Source of the DNA: Paulownia fortunei
Lineage: Eukaryota > Streptophyta > Magnoliopsida > Lamiales > Paulowniaceae
Direction: 5' to 3'
DNA length: 64,000 bases
Assembly: GCA_019321725.1 (NCBI GenBank)
Contig: CM033120.1
Span: forward strand, 4,061,341 to 4,125,340
The notes below the pieces were generated by a model. It made no database searches and was not told the origin of the DNA. It worked only from the letters and a program-made list of their open reading frames with translations. Made by a program: the position numbers and the translations under genes. Below, one piece after another: positions 34,661-47,391 of the stretch (the first letter of the stretch is position 1; each line of letters starts with the position of its first letter).

Positions 34661-35579
34661 ATTGGATGATAAAGATGCAATAACTACTGGGTATATTTAA
34701 TTCAAATTAAATTAAAAAAAATCTCCACATTGCTACTTGAGCAAGACCCATTGAGCATCTTGAAAATATTTAATTTCATCAATTAAATTTTCATTATCAT
34801 TTTGGTCGATATGAATTTTTTTTGATGAATTTTTCTGTAGTTGCTTTGTGGAGTTCTTGTGTAAATCGTGGATGATTCCACCTTACCCAAAAAAAAATTC
34901 TTTATCGATATATATCTTTCATTGTAGTATAAAACATATGAAACTTTATATAAAAGTACCATATATATATTTTGAATGCTTAAATAGTTTAAAAATAATC
35001 ATGTTCCTAATTCTACACAAAAAAATTCATATTAAATCAACATTACCTAATGATGAATTTGATATGTACGATTGTCGACGCATTTGTATATTCCAAAAAA
35101 ATTCCAGAGCTTTAAATATTGGTTAGGTAAATTTACCTTGTAAAGAAAAATTGAAGATTGCCTGAGGAAAAAAATATATACAAACTTGCAAATAATTATT
35201 TATTAATTCTATTAGATTGTTCAAAAGAAAATTTGGTAAAAGCAAGAATTACGTATAGAGGTAAATGTAGTACAAATTTATTTTCTACTTAATGTAATAT
35301 AATTTCTTTTTAAGAAGTATTTTTGTTGAACTGTGGTAATACAAAATGAAGATTCATATAACTTATTTTTGCATACTTGAATTTGTTAAACAAAATTAGG
35401 CTCTGTTTGGTTTCATTTTCAACCGTTTTGAGCAGAGTCTTCTTGTAATTGAGTTTGGAAAATGTGTACAAATGAAAATGTCTATGTTTTGTTGGAACAA
35501 ATGATATGTTGTATTTTGGGAGATATTTTCTACTGTTGATATTTTGTCAGTTTTAATTAGTGATAGTGTAGGGTATAAG

Positions 35580-38500
35580 CAGACCTGACCACGGGCCGGG
35601 TCCAAACCGGACCCGGCCCGTGGCTGACCTGTGGTCAACGGGTCAAAATCCGTTGACCACGGGTCCGACCTGCGGACCCGTAACCGGACTGAACCGCCGG
35701 GCTGACCCGGCGGTTCAAGAAAAAAAAAATAAAAAAAAATCAAAGAGCCGTTGCCATTGGCAATGGCTCTCTTGTGGCAACGGTCAAATTTTTTACCGTT
35801 GCCACCAAAGTCAAACGGTCAAAATTTGACCGTTTGACTTTTTTTAATTTTTTTTTAATTTTTTTTTTAAATTTCTTCTATAAATACCCATCAATTCTTC
35901 ATTTTTTCCACACTTCAACTCTCAACTCTCAATCAACTCTCAATTATCTAATTCTCAATTCTCTAATCTTCACTCTTAATTATTCATTCTCAATTCTATA
36001 TTATTTTAATTCTTTCATTAAATTTTTTTCATATTTCATTTATTTCATCTTTAATTATTTATTATTCAATTCTATATACTAAATTTTTATCATTTATCAA
36101 AAAATGGCCGGTTCAAGCAATAGAGGTAAGGGAAAGATGCCCGCAACCGATGAGCAACCAAGGTTCAACATCGATTGTGAAGTTGAGTTAAGTGATGAAG
36201 AGAAAACTCACTTGTATACTACTCAATAAACAATGAGTGATGCTCACACTCGATCTATTCCATCTCTCAAATCTTCTATTTTTACTAAACATTTTGATAA
36301 AATGATACTTCCAAATGGAGAGATGCGAGCAAAGTGTAAATATTATTCGCAATCTTACAAATTTCAATCCGGAGGCGGTTATGGATCCTTGAAAAGACAT
36401 GTGGAGAAGAAGCATCCAGTAGAATTTGGCATTGATCGTACCCAAACTCAAATGCCATCATTCGCATCTTCCGGCGCCGGTGGAGGTAATGATCTTTCTT
36501 TATTTAAATATAATGATGTTAGATGTAGAGAAAATTTAGCTAGATTTATTTCTGTTGAACATCTTAGTTTTAGTTTTGCAAATAAATTCTTTTTTAATGA
36601 ATTAATTCAAACAACATATAATCCGGCAGCTAAAGGTGTTCCACGAACCACACTAACACGCTACGTAAAAAAATTATATAATAAATCTAAAAAAGAGTTA
36701 AAAGAATTATTAAATAATGTAAATAATAAAATTTCTTTATGTAGTGATATTTGGAGTGATCATTGGAAAATACATTCATATTTGGGTATTACATATCATT
36801 GGATTGATGATTCTTGGACACTTCAAAAAAGATTACTTGCATTTAGAGTTTTTGATAGTCCACACACAGCGGCAAATATTTCACAAATTATATTTTTAAT
36901 ATTAGAAAAATATAATTTAGTTAATAAAATTTTTTCAATATCATTTGACAATGCTGCAGCTAATAATGCTAGTATTGGTGATCTTAAATTTGTATGTGAA
37001 CCATCAATTGGTGGTAAATTTTTTCATATTAGATTTATATGTCATATTTTAAATTTATGTGTACAAGATGGCTTAAAAGTTTTAGATAATCAACTTAAAC
37101 CAATTAGACAAGCATTTTCTTATTTATGGACACATCCACATATTAATAAACAATGGTTTAGATTTTGTAAGGCTAACGGTGTGAGGCCTAAAAAATTTCC
37201 ACGGGATGTTCCAACCCGTTGGAATTCAACATATAGATTATTAGAAGAATCTATCGACTATAAAGATTTATTATGTCAATTTTTTGTACAAATTATTTCT
37301 ACTCCTTTTCATTTACATCCACATCATTGGACAGTATGTGAAAAAATTTGTAATATTTTAAAAATATTTAATGATGCTACTTTACAATTATCTAGTGTTT
37401 ATTCCCCAACTTCTCATTTAGTATTATTAAATTGTTGTAATATTGCATCAATTTTACATGAAAATATTAACTCCCAAGATGAAAATTTAGTAAATTGTGC
37501 TTTATCAATGTAGTTGAAATGGGAAAAATATTTTTATGAAATTCCAGATATTAATTTAATTGCTGTTATTTTTTATCCTAGACTTAAATTAGATGGTTTA
37601 CAAGACTTGTTATTAATTTATTACAATACTTTAACACGTAATGAAAATGATTATACTATAGATATTAATAATATTATATTTAAAATTAGAACACTTTTAA
37701 ATGAATTTTATAATGAATACAGTTCCAAATATGGTCCACAATCAACTCAAGTTGATATACATAAAACTAGTAGTAGTAGTAGTGGTTTTAAACTTACGGC
37801 AGCACAACTTTTACTTAGGGAACGAACTAAACATCCTCGAGGATCCTCAAGTTCTAGCCAAGAACTTGAGAGTTATTTTAATGTTTCATTTGAGTTTAAT
37901 GAGACAAATGACGATGGAGAGTTCGATATTTTGCGATGGTGGTTGCAAAAGGAGCAAACGTATCCAATTTTGTCCGTGATGGCGAAGAAGATACTTGCTT
38001 CACCTGCTTCAACCGTTGCAGTGGAACAAGTTTTCAGTGCGGGAATATATTGAGTGAGAAACGCTCAACGTTGTCTCCCGAGAATTTAGAAGCCCAAGCA
38101 TGTCTTGATGATTGGATCAAGACCTCAGTACGAAGACAAGATCAGCCGGATTCAGAGAAAGATCAAGAGGAGGACACAGATGGAACAACGACGGGAACGG
38201 GTGGGAGTGATTGAGTCACGCCACTCCCTGAGGTAAGAAGGGTTAAAAGGTAAGAGAACTACGTGAGCTTTGATTCCTCTATACCCTAAGAGGATACGTA
38301 GGCAACTTAAATTTAAGTTCAAGCTCATTTTTATTTTTAAAATAATTTTTAATTATATAATTTAAATTTTTGTGGATATTTTTTTAAAATTTAAGTGCAA
38401 ATTTTTTTTTATTGAAATTTAAGTTTAAACTTTAAGATTTCAAGTTGAATATCTTTTTTTTATATATTTATTATAATTAGAATATTTGATACTTTAAATT

Positions 38501-38857
38501 TTAGATAATATTTTTTTTTCAAATTTAAGTTAAACATTCATTAAATTAAAAAATTAATGATATTTTTTTTTTAATTTAAGTTCAAAATTTTTCATTCAAA
38601 TATATGTTTAAAATTTCAAACCCTTGTTTTTGTTTTACAAAAGTTACAATTTTATAAAATTAATAGTTAGCTAAAAAGTTACAAATTTTCAAAATATAGG
38701 TAAAAAAATAAAATAAAAATTCAAGGGTTGGAACCGGAACCGGAACCGGCCCGGCGGTTCCGAAACCCAGACCGTAACCGACCTTGACGGTTAAGGTTAA
38801 GGGTCAGAATTTTCTTGAATCGTGGAACCGGCGGTTCCTGAACCGTAGTCAGGTCTA
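35580..38857 (+). mobile_element. hAT-family DNA transposon (3.28 kb)
   Basis: Terminal inverted repeats CAGACCTGACCACGG at the left and CCGTAGTCAGGTCTA at the right. They are flanked by 8-bp target duplications GGTATAAG (35572-35579) and TGTATAAG (38858-38865), one mismatch, as expected for hAT. Subterminal regions hold GC-rich inverted motifs (GGGCCGGGTCC, CCGGCGGTTC). Inside is a single transposase gene. The related uninserted site at 40.66 kb confirms both borders. Confidence 0.93.
36104..38214 (+). pseudogene. hAT transposase, BED finger to hATC domain, inactivated
   Basis: The best start is ATG 36104 (MAGSSNRGKGKMP), in frame with the long ORF but separated from it by TAA at 36227. The BED-type finger (CKYYSQSYKFQSGGGYGSLK, RHVEKKH) lacks its second Cys, which is Tyr. 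The RNase-H-like catalytic part follows: SLCSDIWSDHWKIHSYLGIT, YHWID, SFDNAAANNASI, HIRFICHILNLCVQDGL and PTRWNSTYRLLEESIDY. A TAG interrupts at 37511. The C-terminal hATC dimerisation region reads LRWWLQKEQTYPILSVMAKK and SPASTVAVEQVFSAG, then shifts frame at about 38045 into SEKRSTLSPENLEAQACLDDW. Apart from two stops and one shift it is near full length, so the copy is fairly young but dead. Confidence 0.92.
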
Positions 38858-39266
38858 TGTATAAGATTATTTAAATATTAAATTAATAATTGGTATTCTA
38901 GGAAATAAAACACCATTTTTGAAAAAAATGCAAGTGAAAAATATGTTTTTGTATCTAGAGAAGGAAAATAATGTTTGAAGAATGAAACCAAATATAATGT
39001 AAATCACACAGAAGAAAAGAGCAAGAGAAAGTCAATCAAAATTATAATGTTCTAACTAACAATAGAATAGTATAAATAAAATTCATTATATTAAATGATT
39101 AACTCAAAAGACATGTGATATTTTTTCATGAAGTGACTCGAGGAGTAATTTAGCATAAATCCCAAAAGTGAAAAAAAAAATCACTAAGTCAAATATTAGA
39201 TGCAATTGCAAAATGGCTATCATGATTGCAATAACAAAAGATATGTCAAATGATTAAAATAGATTA

Positions 39267-39629
39267 TTGATTTTGTGCATAATATATATAAAATATAAAG
39301 GGATAATAGAGCTTTTGGAATATGACCTTATAATTGGTAAGGATGATATAAAATTTAGATGTAGGTGGCTTGAGAAAGTAAATGTTAAAGGAATCAAATA
39401 TTTCATTAATATTGATGTAATATCTCCTAAGCATAGGAAAATTGCATTTTTAGCTCATAGTTCAGGGAGGTCCTGCAAATTTAATCTCATGGTTCGTAAA
39501 AGATCTAATTTTAGTCATGAATATATTTTGATATATAATTTTGCTCTATTATATTTTTTTAGAAAGTGGAATAATCAAAATTATAAATACGACAGTGGAA
39601 TGTATTTCAAAATTGATATAAAAAAATGA
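39267..39629 (+). CDS. Hypothetical ORF in duplicated segment, doubtful
   Basis: A 120-codon frame (ELLEYDLIIGKDDIKFRCRW, FINIDVISPKHRKIAFLAHS). A diverged counterpart at about 41090-41420 contains stops and indels, so the frame is not conserved between the two copies. No family is recognised. It is probably a chance frame within a repeat. Confidence 0.2.
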   Translation: MILCIIYIKYKGIIELLEYDLIIGKDDIKFRCRWLEKVNVKGIKYFINIDVISPKHRKIAFLAHSSGRSCKFNLMVRKRSNFSHEYILIYNFALLYFFRKWNNQNYKYDSGMYFKIDIKK

Positions 39630-40254
39630 TGTTATTTCCACTTTAATTTTAATAAATTTAATATGCTTGGATACTATTAGGTAGATATAATTTATTCAAA
39701 CTTATATATTTCACAATAAAGTAATTTTCATATTAAAGCTAGTATCATATCGTTTTCTATTCTAATTTAATGTGACTCTTTGTAGGGTGACCACAGTTTG
39801 ATAATTCGATGAATTCAAGCCGAAACTGAAATTCGGTATGTACCAAAGTCGAATAAAAAAAATCGATTTGGTAAATAATTTCATAAAAATTCTCTATTCA
39901 GTTTGATTTTGGATTTTATTCTGATCTATCAAATTATACTGGATATCGAATTTAGTTATATAAATTTTATAAATAATTTTTATATTTTTTTATATTTATT
40001 TATTAATTTTATATTTTTTTTCTTATTTTTAACTCACCAAACTAAAAATATAATAAATTCACATTACAATTAGATTTGTTCAGAAATGAAAATGAAGAAG
40101 AAATTAAACTGAAAATATGTTATATATACCTTTGCAATATTGTAATAATATATACATATATAATATTTTATCACTATTATAATATCTTGAAATTTTAGGA
40201 TTAATTTCATTTTTCTCCCTATACTCTTAAAAATACTAAATCTATAATTTGTTC

Positions 40255-41900
40255 AATAGAAAAATATGTAAAAGGATTAAGAAATACACAAGTAAATGTA
40301 GTACAAATTTATTTTCTATTTTTTAAAAAAATATATTTATGTTGAAATGTGGTGATACAACATGAAGGTTCATACAACTTTATTTTTTGTTATGTTTGAT
40401 TCTATTGAAAAAATTTAGACTTTGTTTGGTTTCATTTTTAGTCATTTTGAGGAAGTTGTTTTGGGAGAATATGTTATGAAAAAGTAAGTTTGGAGAATGT
40501 GTATATAATGAAAATGTGTACATTTTATTGGGATAAATGATATGATGTATTTTGGGGGGTATTTTCAACTTTAAATGTCAATATTATTTTGTTGTGGTTA
40601 ATCATACATTTTTAATTATAAATATTTTGTCAATGCCTATTTGTGTTAGTGACAATATAGTAGGATATAAGATTATTTAAATATTGCAATAGATAATTGA
40701 TATTCTGCGGGAATGAAAATACAATTTCCAAAAAATACAAGTAACAAGCATGTTTTTGTATCCAGGGGAGGAAAACAATGTTTGAAGGAAAAGTAACAAG
40801 AGAAAGCCAACCAAAACTATAATATTTGAACTGACAATAAAACAGTACAAATAAAATTCATTAAAATTAATGGTCAACCAAAAAGATCTATTTTTAAAAA
40901 GATTTTTTTATGAAGTGACTCCAGAAGTGATTTAACATAAATCCCAAAAATTAAAAAAAAACCATTAAGTTAAATAGCATATGCAATTGCAACTGATCTA
41001 TTATGATTGCAATGCAAAAGATAAGTTAAATGATTAATACTGATTCTGAATTTTGAGCATAAACTATGTGAAATATAAAGGATAATATAATTTTTGGAAT
41101 ATGGTCTTATAATTGGTAAGGATAATATAAAATTCAAATGTGGGTGGCTTGAGAAAACAAATGTTAAATGAATCAAATCATCAATATTGATGTGATTATT
41201 TTCGTATCTCTTCATATCTCTCAAGCACAGGAAAATCACATTTTTAGTCTCATAGTTCGGGGAGGTCTTGCAAATTTAATCCCAGGTTTGAAAAAGATTC
41301 AATTTTCATCATGAATGCATTTTAATATGCAGGTTTTGCTTTTTTTATTTTTTCAAAAAGTGGAATAACCAAAATTACAAATATGATAATAGAATGTGCC
41401 TCTGAATTGATATGAAAAATTAATGTTATTTTTCACATTAATTTTGATGAATTTAATTAGTCTGGATATTGTAAGGTAGATTTAACTTATTCAAATAGAC
41501 ATATTTCACAATAAAATAATTTTTATATTAAATCTAGTGTGTCATATCTTTTTCAATTCAAATTCATTATGGCTTTTTTATAGAGGTGACTACAATTCGA
41601 TAAATCGGTAGAATCAAACTGAAATTAAAAATTCTATGTACCAAAATCGAACAAAAAAAATTGATTTGTTATTTAATTTTTATTGTCATAAAAATTCGAT
41701 ATTTAGATTGATTTTGATTTTCTATTTCAATTTTTTGAACCGTATCAAATATTGAGTTTTAATTTTCACAAATTCTATAAATAATTTGTATATCTTACTT
41801 ATATTTATTTATTAATTTTATACTTTTTTTCATATTTTTAACTTACCAAACTAAAAATAATAAATTCAAAATAAAATTAGAGTTTGTTTTAATTTTGAAT
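40255..41900. repeat. Duplicated segment, copy B (with empty hAT site)
   Basis: Similar to copy A without the hAT. At 40660-40682 it reads GTAGGATATAAGATTATTTA. The target octamer occurs once here, where copy A has GGTATAAG, the hAT, then TGTATAAG. This marks the ancestral uninserted site. Confidence 0.88.
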
Positions 41901-41921
41901 TATTAGAGTTTGTATATTCAT

Positions 41922-42103
41922 ACACACACATATATATTAATAAGTAATATGTATGTTGCACGCGCTAGGACATATGTGCATAACATAAGTTATAATTAAA
42001 CATCCACTATAATAACATGGCTTATACAATTAGTATTCAACTTTAACCTTGAATTCCATTGAACACAATAGGAATATATAAAAATACACACTTTTTTAGG
42101 AAA
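41922..42103. repeat. Short Helitron-end-bounded segment (repeat of 31968-32152)
   Basis: About 180 bp almost identical to the segment before the Helitron at 32153. On the minus strand it begins next to TCCTAAAAAAGTGTG and ends with GTGCAACATACATATTACTT, a hairpin-type 3' end. It may be a short non-autonomous Helitron. Confidence 0.6.
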
Positions 42104-44416
42104 CTAGTAAAATATGTCTGTTGCACGTTACTATAACTAGGATAAAAAATTTAAAAAAATATTATAAAGAAAAATATATTTTACTTTTTAACTGATTCTT
42201 ATTATTATGTATTTTGAATTTTTCAACCATTTATTTTAAAAAAGCTTTTATCATATTAAAATAAATATTCTTCTACCATTAATAATTTATTTGCAAAAAT
42301 AAGGGTTATAAAAATATATGATCTCTCTATAATCATTGCACAAAATGAGTAAACATGTAAAACATTATTCAAAATATGCTAAGAATTTGTTGGCAAGTAG
42401 TAAGAAATCCAATTGATAATAATCGTTACATTAGGTTTGTGACTATTAATTTATGTCGATAAATTAGATTAAAACTAATACTAAATTCATGTCATCTTTC
42501 CTACAGTCTATTGTCGAATAATTGATATACAAAGAGTCAGAGACAATCATATAAGAGAAGCATACGAGCTTGAGGTTATCATCTCATTTTTTTATTTTCA
42601 AAACCCTTTGATACAAGTTTTCCTGGTTTGTTGCCAATTCCTTTAACTTTGTGTCCTCTGAGTTTGCAATTTCTTCCTTTTCTAGTCTGAAATGTTTCAT
42701 ATCTTTAAGATAAACTGAATCTCGATTTTACTTTTGATATATCGAAAAATTACAATCTTCTCCTTCCAATTTGTCTTGTTTGAATGTAAGAGATACCTAA
42801 AGTTTCTTAATTTTGAATTCATCATCTATTCAGGTGATACTAAAAGGTAAAAGTTTGAAGTAGAAAGAAACATAGAATATTTATATATATGTCTATATCT
42901 ATTTAAATATACACACATATTTATAGACACGTTTGCCTCTATATATATGTTTGTGTCTATATATATATACTTATATATATACGTATATATTTGTATGTGT
43001 GTATGTAAGCATTTATGTTCAACATGTGCATCAAGGTACGATGTGCATGAACGTGACATAATTGGTTTCGTATAGCCTTTATTTCATAATGCTACAAGAT
43101 ATTTTGAAATTCTAAACTATTGTCATAACCTCAAAAAAGTTTATTCTATAGTTATTTATAAGTTTAATTTTCTTCTTATGCACAAAGGGTAATTAGAAGC
43201 ATCAAATTCTTAACATGCAATCTTAGTAATGATAAACTACAAAGCAACAACATATTTTATCAACTATATAAGTTATACCCTAAATTATAAAATTGTAATT
43301 GTGAAAAAATATATATTCATAGACACACATACATATATATATACATATTTGTATATATTAGAAAGTAAGACATGGGTTGCATTTGTAAGATTGAAGTTAG
43401 TTATTATAAAACATACATTATATTAACATTGCTCATTCAATTAGCACATAACTTTAATTAAGAATTCCATTGAACACGATTGGAATGTATGGAGATACAT
43501 ATTTTTTTAGTAAATTAGTAAAATGTGTATGATGCACGTAAAATACTATGACCACAATAGATATTTTTAATAATATAATATAGAAAAATATATTTTAATT
43601 ATTTACTTGATTCTGATTAATATGGTATTTTGAATTTTGATTCCAACCATTTATTTTACCAAAGCTCTTGTCATATTTAAATAAATATTGTTATATCATT
43701 AATGATTTATTTGCAAAAATCAAAGTTATAAAATATAGAACCTTTCTTTAATCATTGCACGATATTTAAATTTAATTGAGTAAATATTTAAAAGATTCTT
43801 TTTATGGTATTCAAAATATGCTAAGAATTAGTTGGAAATTTCTAAGAAATCCAAATGACAACAGCCGTTTTATTAATTACTTGTGAGATCTATTGATTGT
43901 TATTAAATGCTGATAATATTGAATTCAAGTCATCTTTCCTACATTTGAAGATCCCTTCTCGAATTATTGATATAGACAAAGTAAGAGACAATTATATATG
44001 AGAAGTGTATGGGCTTGAGGTTATCAACTTTTTTTTTTTCAAAATCAAGTGATATTGATTTTTTTTGGTTTGTTGTCAATTCCTTTAAATATGTGTCCTT
44101 TGAGTTTGTGAATATTTTGGTTTCTTTTCGAGCCTAAAATATTTCATATCTTTTCGATAAATTAAATCTCAATTTTACTTTTAATACATCGAAGAAATCA
44201 CAATCTTTTCATTCCAATGTGTTGTTTGAATGTAAGAGATACCTAAAGTTTTTTGTTTGAATTCATTATTTGTTCATGTCATGCTAAATGGTTAAGGTTT
44301 GAAGTACATAGATGCATAGAATATTTATATGTGTTTTTGTATCTATATACATATACACATATATATAGACACATTTGTCTATGTATAAATACGTTAGTGT
44401 CTACATATATTAGACT

Positions 44417-44420
<4 letters not shown>

Positions 44421-44452
<32 letters not shown>
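44421..44452. repeat. (TA)n microsatellite inside array unit
   Basis: An uninterrupted TA run. Variable-length TA/CA tracts at the same position in each unit account for much of the difference in unit length. Confidence 0.95.
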
Positions 44453-44455
<3 letters not shown>

Positions 44456-44867
44456 ATGTGTATATGCAAGCATTTATGTACAATATCTGCGTCAAGGTAA
44501 TGATGTGCATGAAAGTGACGTACTTCATTTTCTGTAGCCTTCATTTGATAATGGCTACAAGATCTTTTGACATTCTAACTACTATCTTAGCCTCAAAAAA
44601 ATTTATTTTATAGTTATTTACTAGTTAAATTTTATTCGTATGCACAAAGCATAACTAAAAGCATCAATTTCATACGTGCATCTTATATCAACTATATAAG
44701 GTATACCTTGGATTAAGAAATTATAATTGTGAAAAAAAATTTATTCATACACACACACATACATACAAAAATATATATATATATTTTTTTTTTTTTTGCA
44801 AAATCCGCTTGTGTCTAGGCTGGGGTTAGACAGACCCCTAGATGTTTATATGTACATATATGTACAT

Positions 44868-44901
<34 letters not shown>

Positions 44902-46322
44902 TAGGAAGTAACACATGCATTGCACGTACTAGGACATAGTGTAGAATAGAAGTTAGTTATAATACAACATCACAATAATAACATGGCTCATTCAGTTATT
45001 ACTCAATTTAATTAAGAATTCCATTGAACATGATTGGAATGTATGAAAAGAGACACAATTTTTAGCAAACTAGTAAAATACCTGTGTTACATGTAAAAGA
45101 CTATAAGCACAATATAAAATTTTAATGGTATGATATAAAGAAAATATATTTTACATTTTCACTTGATTCTTATTGTTATGATAGTTTGAATTTCAATTCC
45201 AACCATTTATTTTAAAAAATCTATTGTCAAATTTAAATACATATTCTTACCATTACGATTTATTTGCAAAAGTAGGGGTTATAAAATATAGGACCTCATA
45301 AACGTTGCACAACATATAAATCTAATTGAGTAAACATTTAAAATATTCACTTTATGGTATTCAATGTATGCTAAGAGTTAGTTGGCAACTACTAAGAAAT
45401 CCAATTGACAATAGCCATTACATTAAATACTTATTTATATATATTGATAAATTCGATTAAAACTAGTACTAAATTCATGTCATCTTTCCTAAATTTGAAG
45501 ATCTCTTCTCGAATTATTATATAGCTAGAGTCAGAGACATTCATATAAGAGAAGCGTATAGGCTTGAGGTTATCAACTTGTTTTTAGTTTTCAAAACCCT
45601 TTGATATCAATTTTTTTCTGGTTTGCTTTCAATTTCTTTAGATCTGTGTCATTCGTCTTCCAGTTTTTCGTTCCTTTTTTTAACCTGAAATGCTTCATAT
45701 CTTCATGATAAACTAAATCTCAATTTTACTTTTGATATATCGAAAAAATCAAAATCTTCTCATTTCAATTCATCTTGTTAGAATGTAAGAGATACATAAA
45801 GTTTCTTGAGTTTGAATTCATCATTTTTTCATGACATATTAAAATATAAAAGTTTGAAGTAGATAGACACATCGAATATTTATATATGTATGTCTATGTC
45901 TATATATTCCTACACACATATATATAGACATATTTGTCTATATACATATGTTTGTGTGTGTATATATTAGACTTATATATATATATATATAATTGTGTGT
46001 GTATGTGTAAGAATTTACATTCAAAATGTGTGTCAAGGAATGATATGCATGAAAGCGAAATACTTGATTTTCTGTGGCCTTCATTTGAATGGCTACAAGA
46101 TCTTTTGAAATTCTGAACTATTGTCATAGCCTCAAAAAACTTTATTCTATAGGTAGTTACTAGTTTAATTTTCTTCCTACGAGGACAAATAAAAGCATCA
46201 ATTTCATCACGTGCAGTTTTTGTTATGATAAACTAGAAAGCAACAGATAATGGCATCTTATATCAATTATATAAAGGTATACCCTAAATTATGAAATTAC
46301 AATTGTGAAAAAATGTATATTT

Positions 46323-46396
46323 CCCCCCCCCCCCACACACACACACACATATATATATATACACACACACATACACACACACACACATATATATAT
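46323..46396. repeat. Poly-C then (CA)n/(TA)n tract
   Basis: TTTCCCCCCCCCCCC passes into CA and TA runs just before the Helitron-end-like motif at 46397. Confidence 0.95.
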
Positions 46397-47113
46397 TAAG
46401 AAGTAACACATGCGTTGCACATGCTAGGACATAGTGTAGAATAGAAGTTAGTTATAATACATCACCCACTATAATAACATCGCTCATACAGTTAGTACTC
46501 AACTTAAGTTATGAATTCCATTGACCAAAATAGGAATGTATGAAAAGATACACACTTTTTTTGCAAACTAGTAAAATATGTGTGTTGAACGTAAAAGAAT
46601 ATAACCACAATAAAAAAATTAATAATATATAAAAAGAAAAATATATTTCACTGTTTAACTTGATTCTTATTATTATTGTATTTTAAATTTTAATTCCAAT
46701 GATTTGTTTTAAAAACCCTTGTCATATTTAAATAAATATTCTTCTACCATTAATGATTCATTTGTAAAAAATAGAGTTATAAAATACGGGACAAATCTAT
46801 AATCATTGCACAATATATAAATTTAATTGAGTAAATATTTAAAATATTCACTCTATGGTAATCCAAATATGCTAGGAATTAGTTGGCAATTAGTAAGAAA
46901 TCAAATTGACAATAGCGTCGTTACATTAATTGCCAAAGCTGTTAATTCTTGTCGATATACTTGATTAAACTAATACTAAATTCAAGTGTTAGAGACAATT
47001 ATGTCTTTCCTAGGTTTGAAGGTCCCTTCTCGAATAATTTATATAGCAAGTGTTAGAGACAATTATATAAGAGAAGTGTATGGACTTGAGGTTATCATCT
47101 TTTTTTTTTTTTT

Positions 47114-47391
47114 TCAAAACTCTTTGATATTCAAGCAAGGATGGCTAAACTTCTTGATAATAGAGCTACCTTCAGGTGTAATGAGAATTACTCTATTTAC
47201 TGGTTTTAGAATCATTTTGTACTTCATAATAAGTCTCTCATCACTGGATCTACATCCATAAATCTTTGGCAAAGCATATGCCGAAGAAGAAAATTGAACT
47301 ACAGTTTGTATGTCAATCAATTTTCTCTCATTTGCAACCATGGCATCAATGGTGCCAGAGATTTCAGAGACTTCACCTACAACCAAATGAA
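47114..47391 (-). CDS. Terminal-exon-like ORF, unrecognised product
   Basis: On the minus strand, after an acceptor TTCATTTGGTTGTAG, the frame reads GEVSEISGTIDAMVANERKL, IDIQTVVQFSSSAYALPKIY, GCRSSDERLIMKYKMILKPV, NRVILITPEGSSIIKKFSHP and CLNIKEF before a stop. Composition and splice acceptor suggest a genuine last exon. I do not recognise the family. The Helitron-related array ends within its 3' end. Confidence 0.5.

Larger units (their letters stand above)
32153..35110 (-). mobile_element. Helitron with decayed RepHel gene
   Basis: On the minus strand the sequence ends with an imperfect hairpin (CACGTACAACACATGTG) followed by TTACTTACTAG and then T. This is the Helitron 3' terminus pattern of a hairpin, CTRR, and insertion before T. 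Upstream in the same orientation lie recognisable pieces of Helitron Rep/helicase. I could not fix the 5' TC end; it lies at or beyond 35.1 kb. The element is inactive, because the helicase is shattered by stops. Confidence 0.8.
35400..38998. mobile_element. MITE-like element split by the hAT insertion
   Basis: The left end CTCTGTTTGGTTTCATTTT (from 35402) and the inverted right end GAATGAAACCAAATATAATG (about 38978-38998) share TTTGGTTTCATT as terminal inverted repeats. Without the hAT it would be about 320 bp. Copy B (from about 40418) keeps the left end, but its right end is degraded. Confidence 0.55.
35240..40100. repeat. Duplicated segment, copy A (interrupted by hAT)
   Basis: After removing the hAT insertion, 35240-35579 plus 38866-40100 is similar to 40255-41900. 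Shared landmarks are GTAGTACAAATTTATTTTCT, GTTTGGTTTCATTTT, GGATATAAGATTATTTAAAT and TATAATTGGTAAGGATGATA. This indicates a direct duplication of about 1.6 kb. Confidence 0.85.
42104..47130 (-). repeat. Tandem array of about 1.4-1.56 kb Helitron-related units
   Basis: CTAGTAAAATATGT(C/G)TGTTG-type ends (minus-strand Helitron 3' ends) recur at 42104, 43515 (mutated to TTAG), 45070 and 46568, giving periods of about 1411, 1555 and 1498 bp. The last unit is partial and stops near 47130. Each unit contains, in the same order, an AT-rich body with GCTAAGAATTNGTTGG, AGAGACAAT(C/T)ATATAAGAG and a ...AAGGTA.GATNTGCATGAA block. A CA/TA microsatellite and a second hairpin end (AAGTAACACATGCGTTGCAC type, at about 43358, 44901 and 46397) follow. 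No unit encodes a protein. Confidence 0.85.

Noticed and set aside
34848..35126. 92-codon plus-strand ORF
   Set aside because: Lies antisense to the decayed Helitron Rep region and has no family resemblance.
44800..44850. Possible small RNA or tRNA-like fold (GGCTGGGGTTAGACAGACCCC)
   Set aside because: Only a short GGGGT..ACCCC pairing is visible, with no cloverleaf, anticodon arm or B box.
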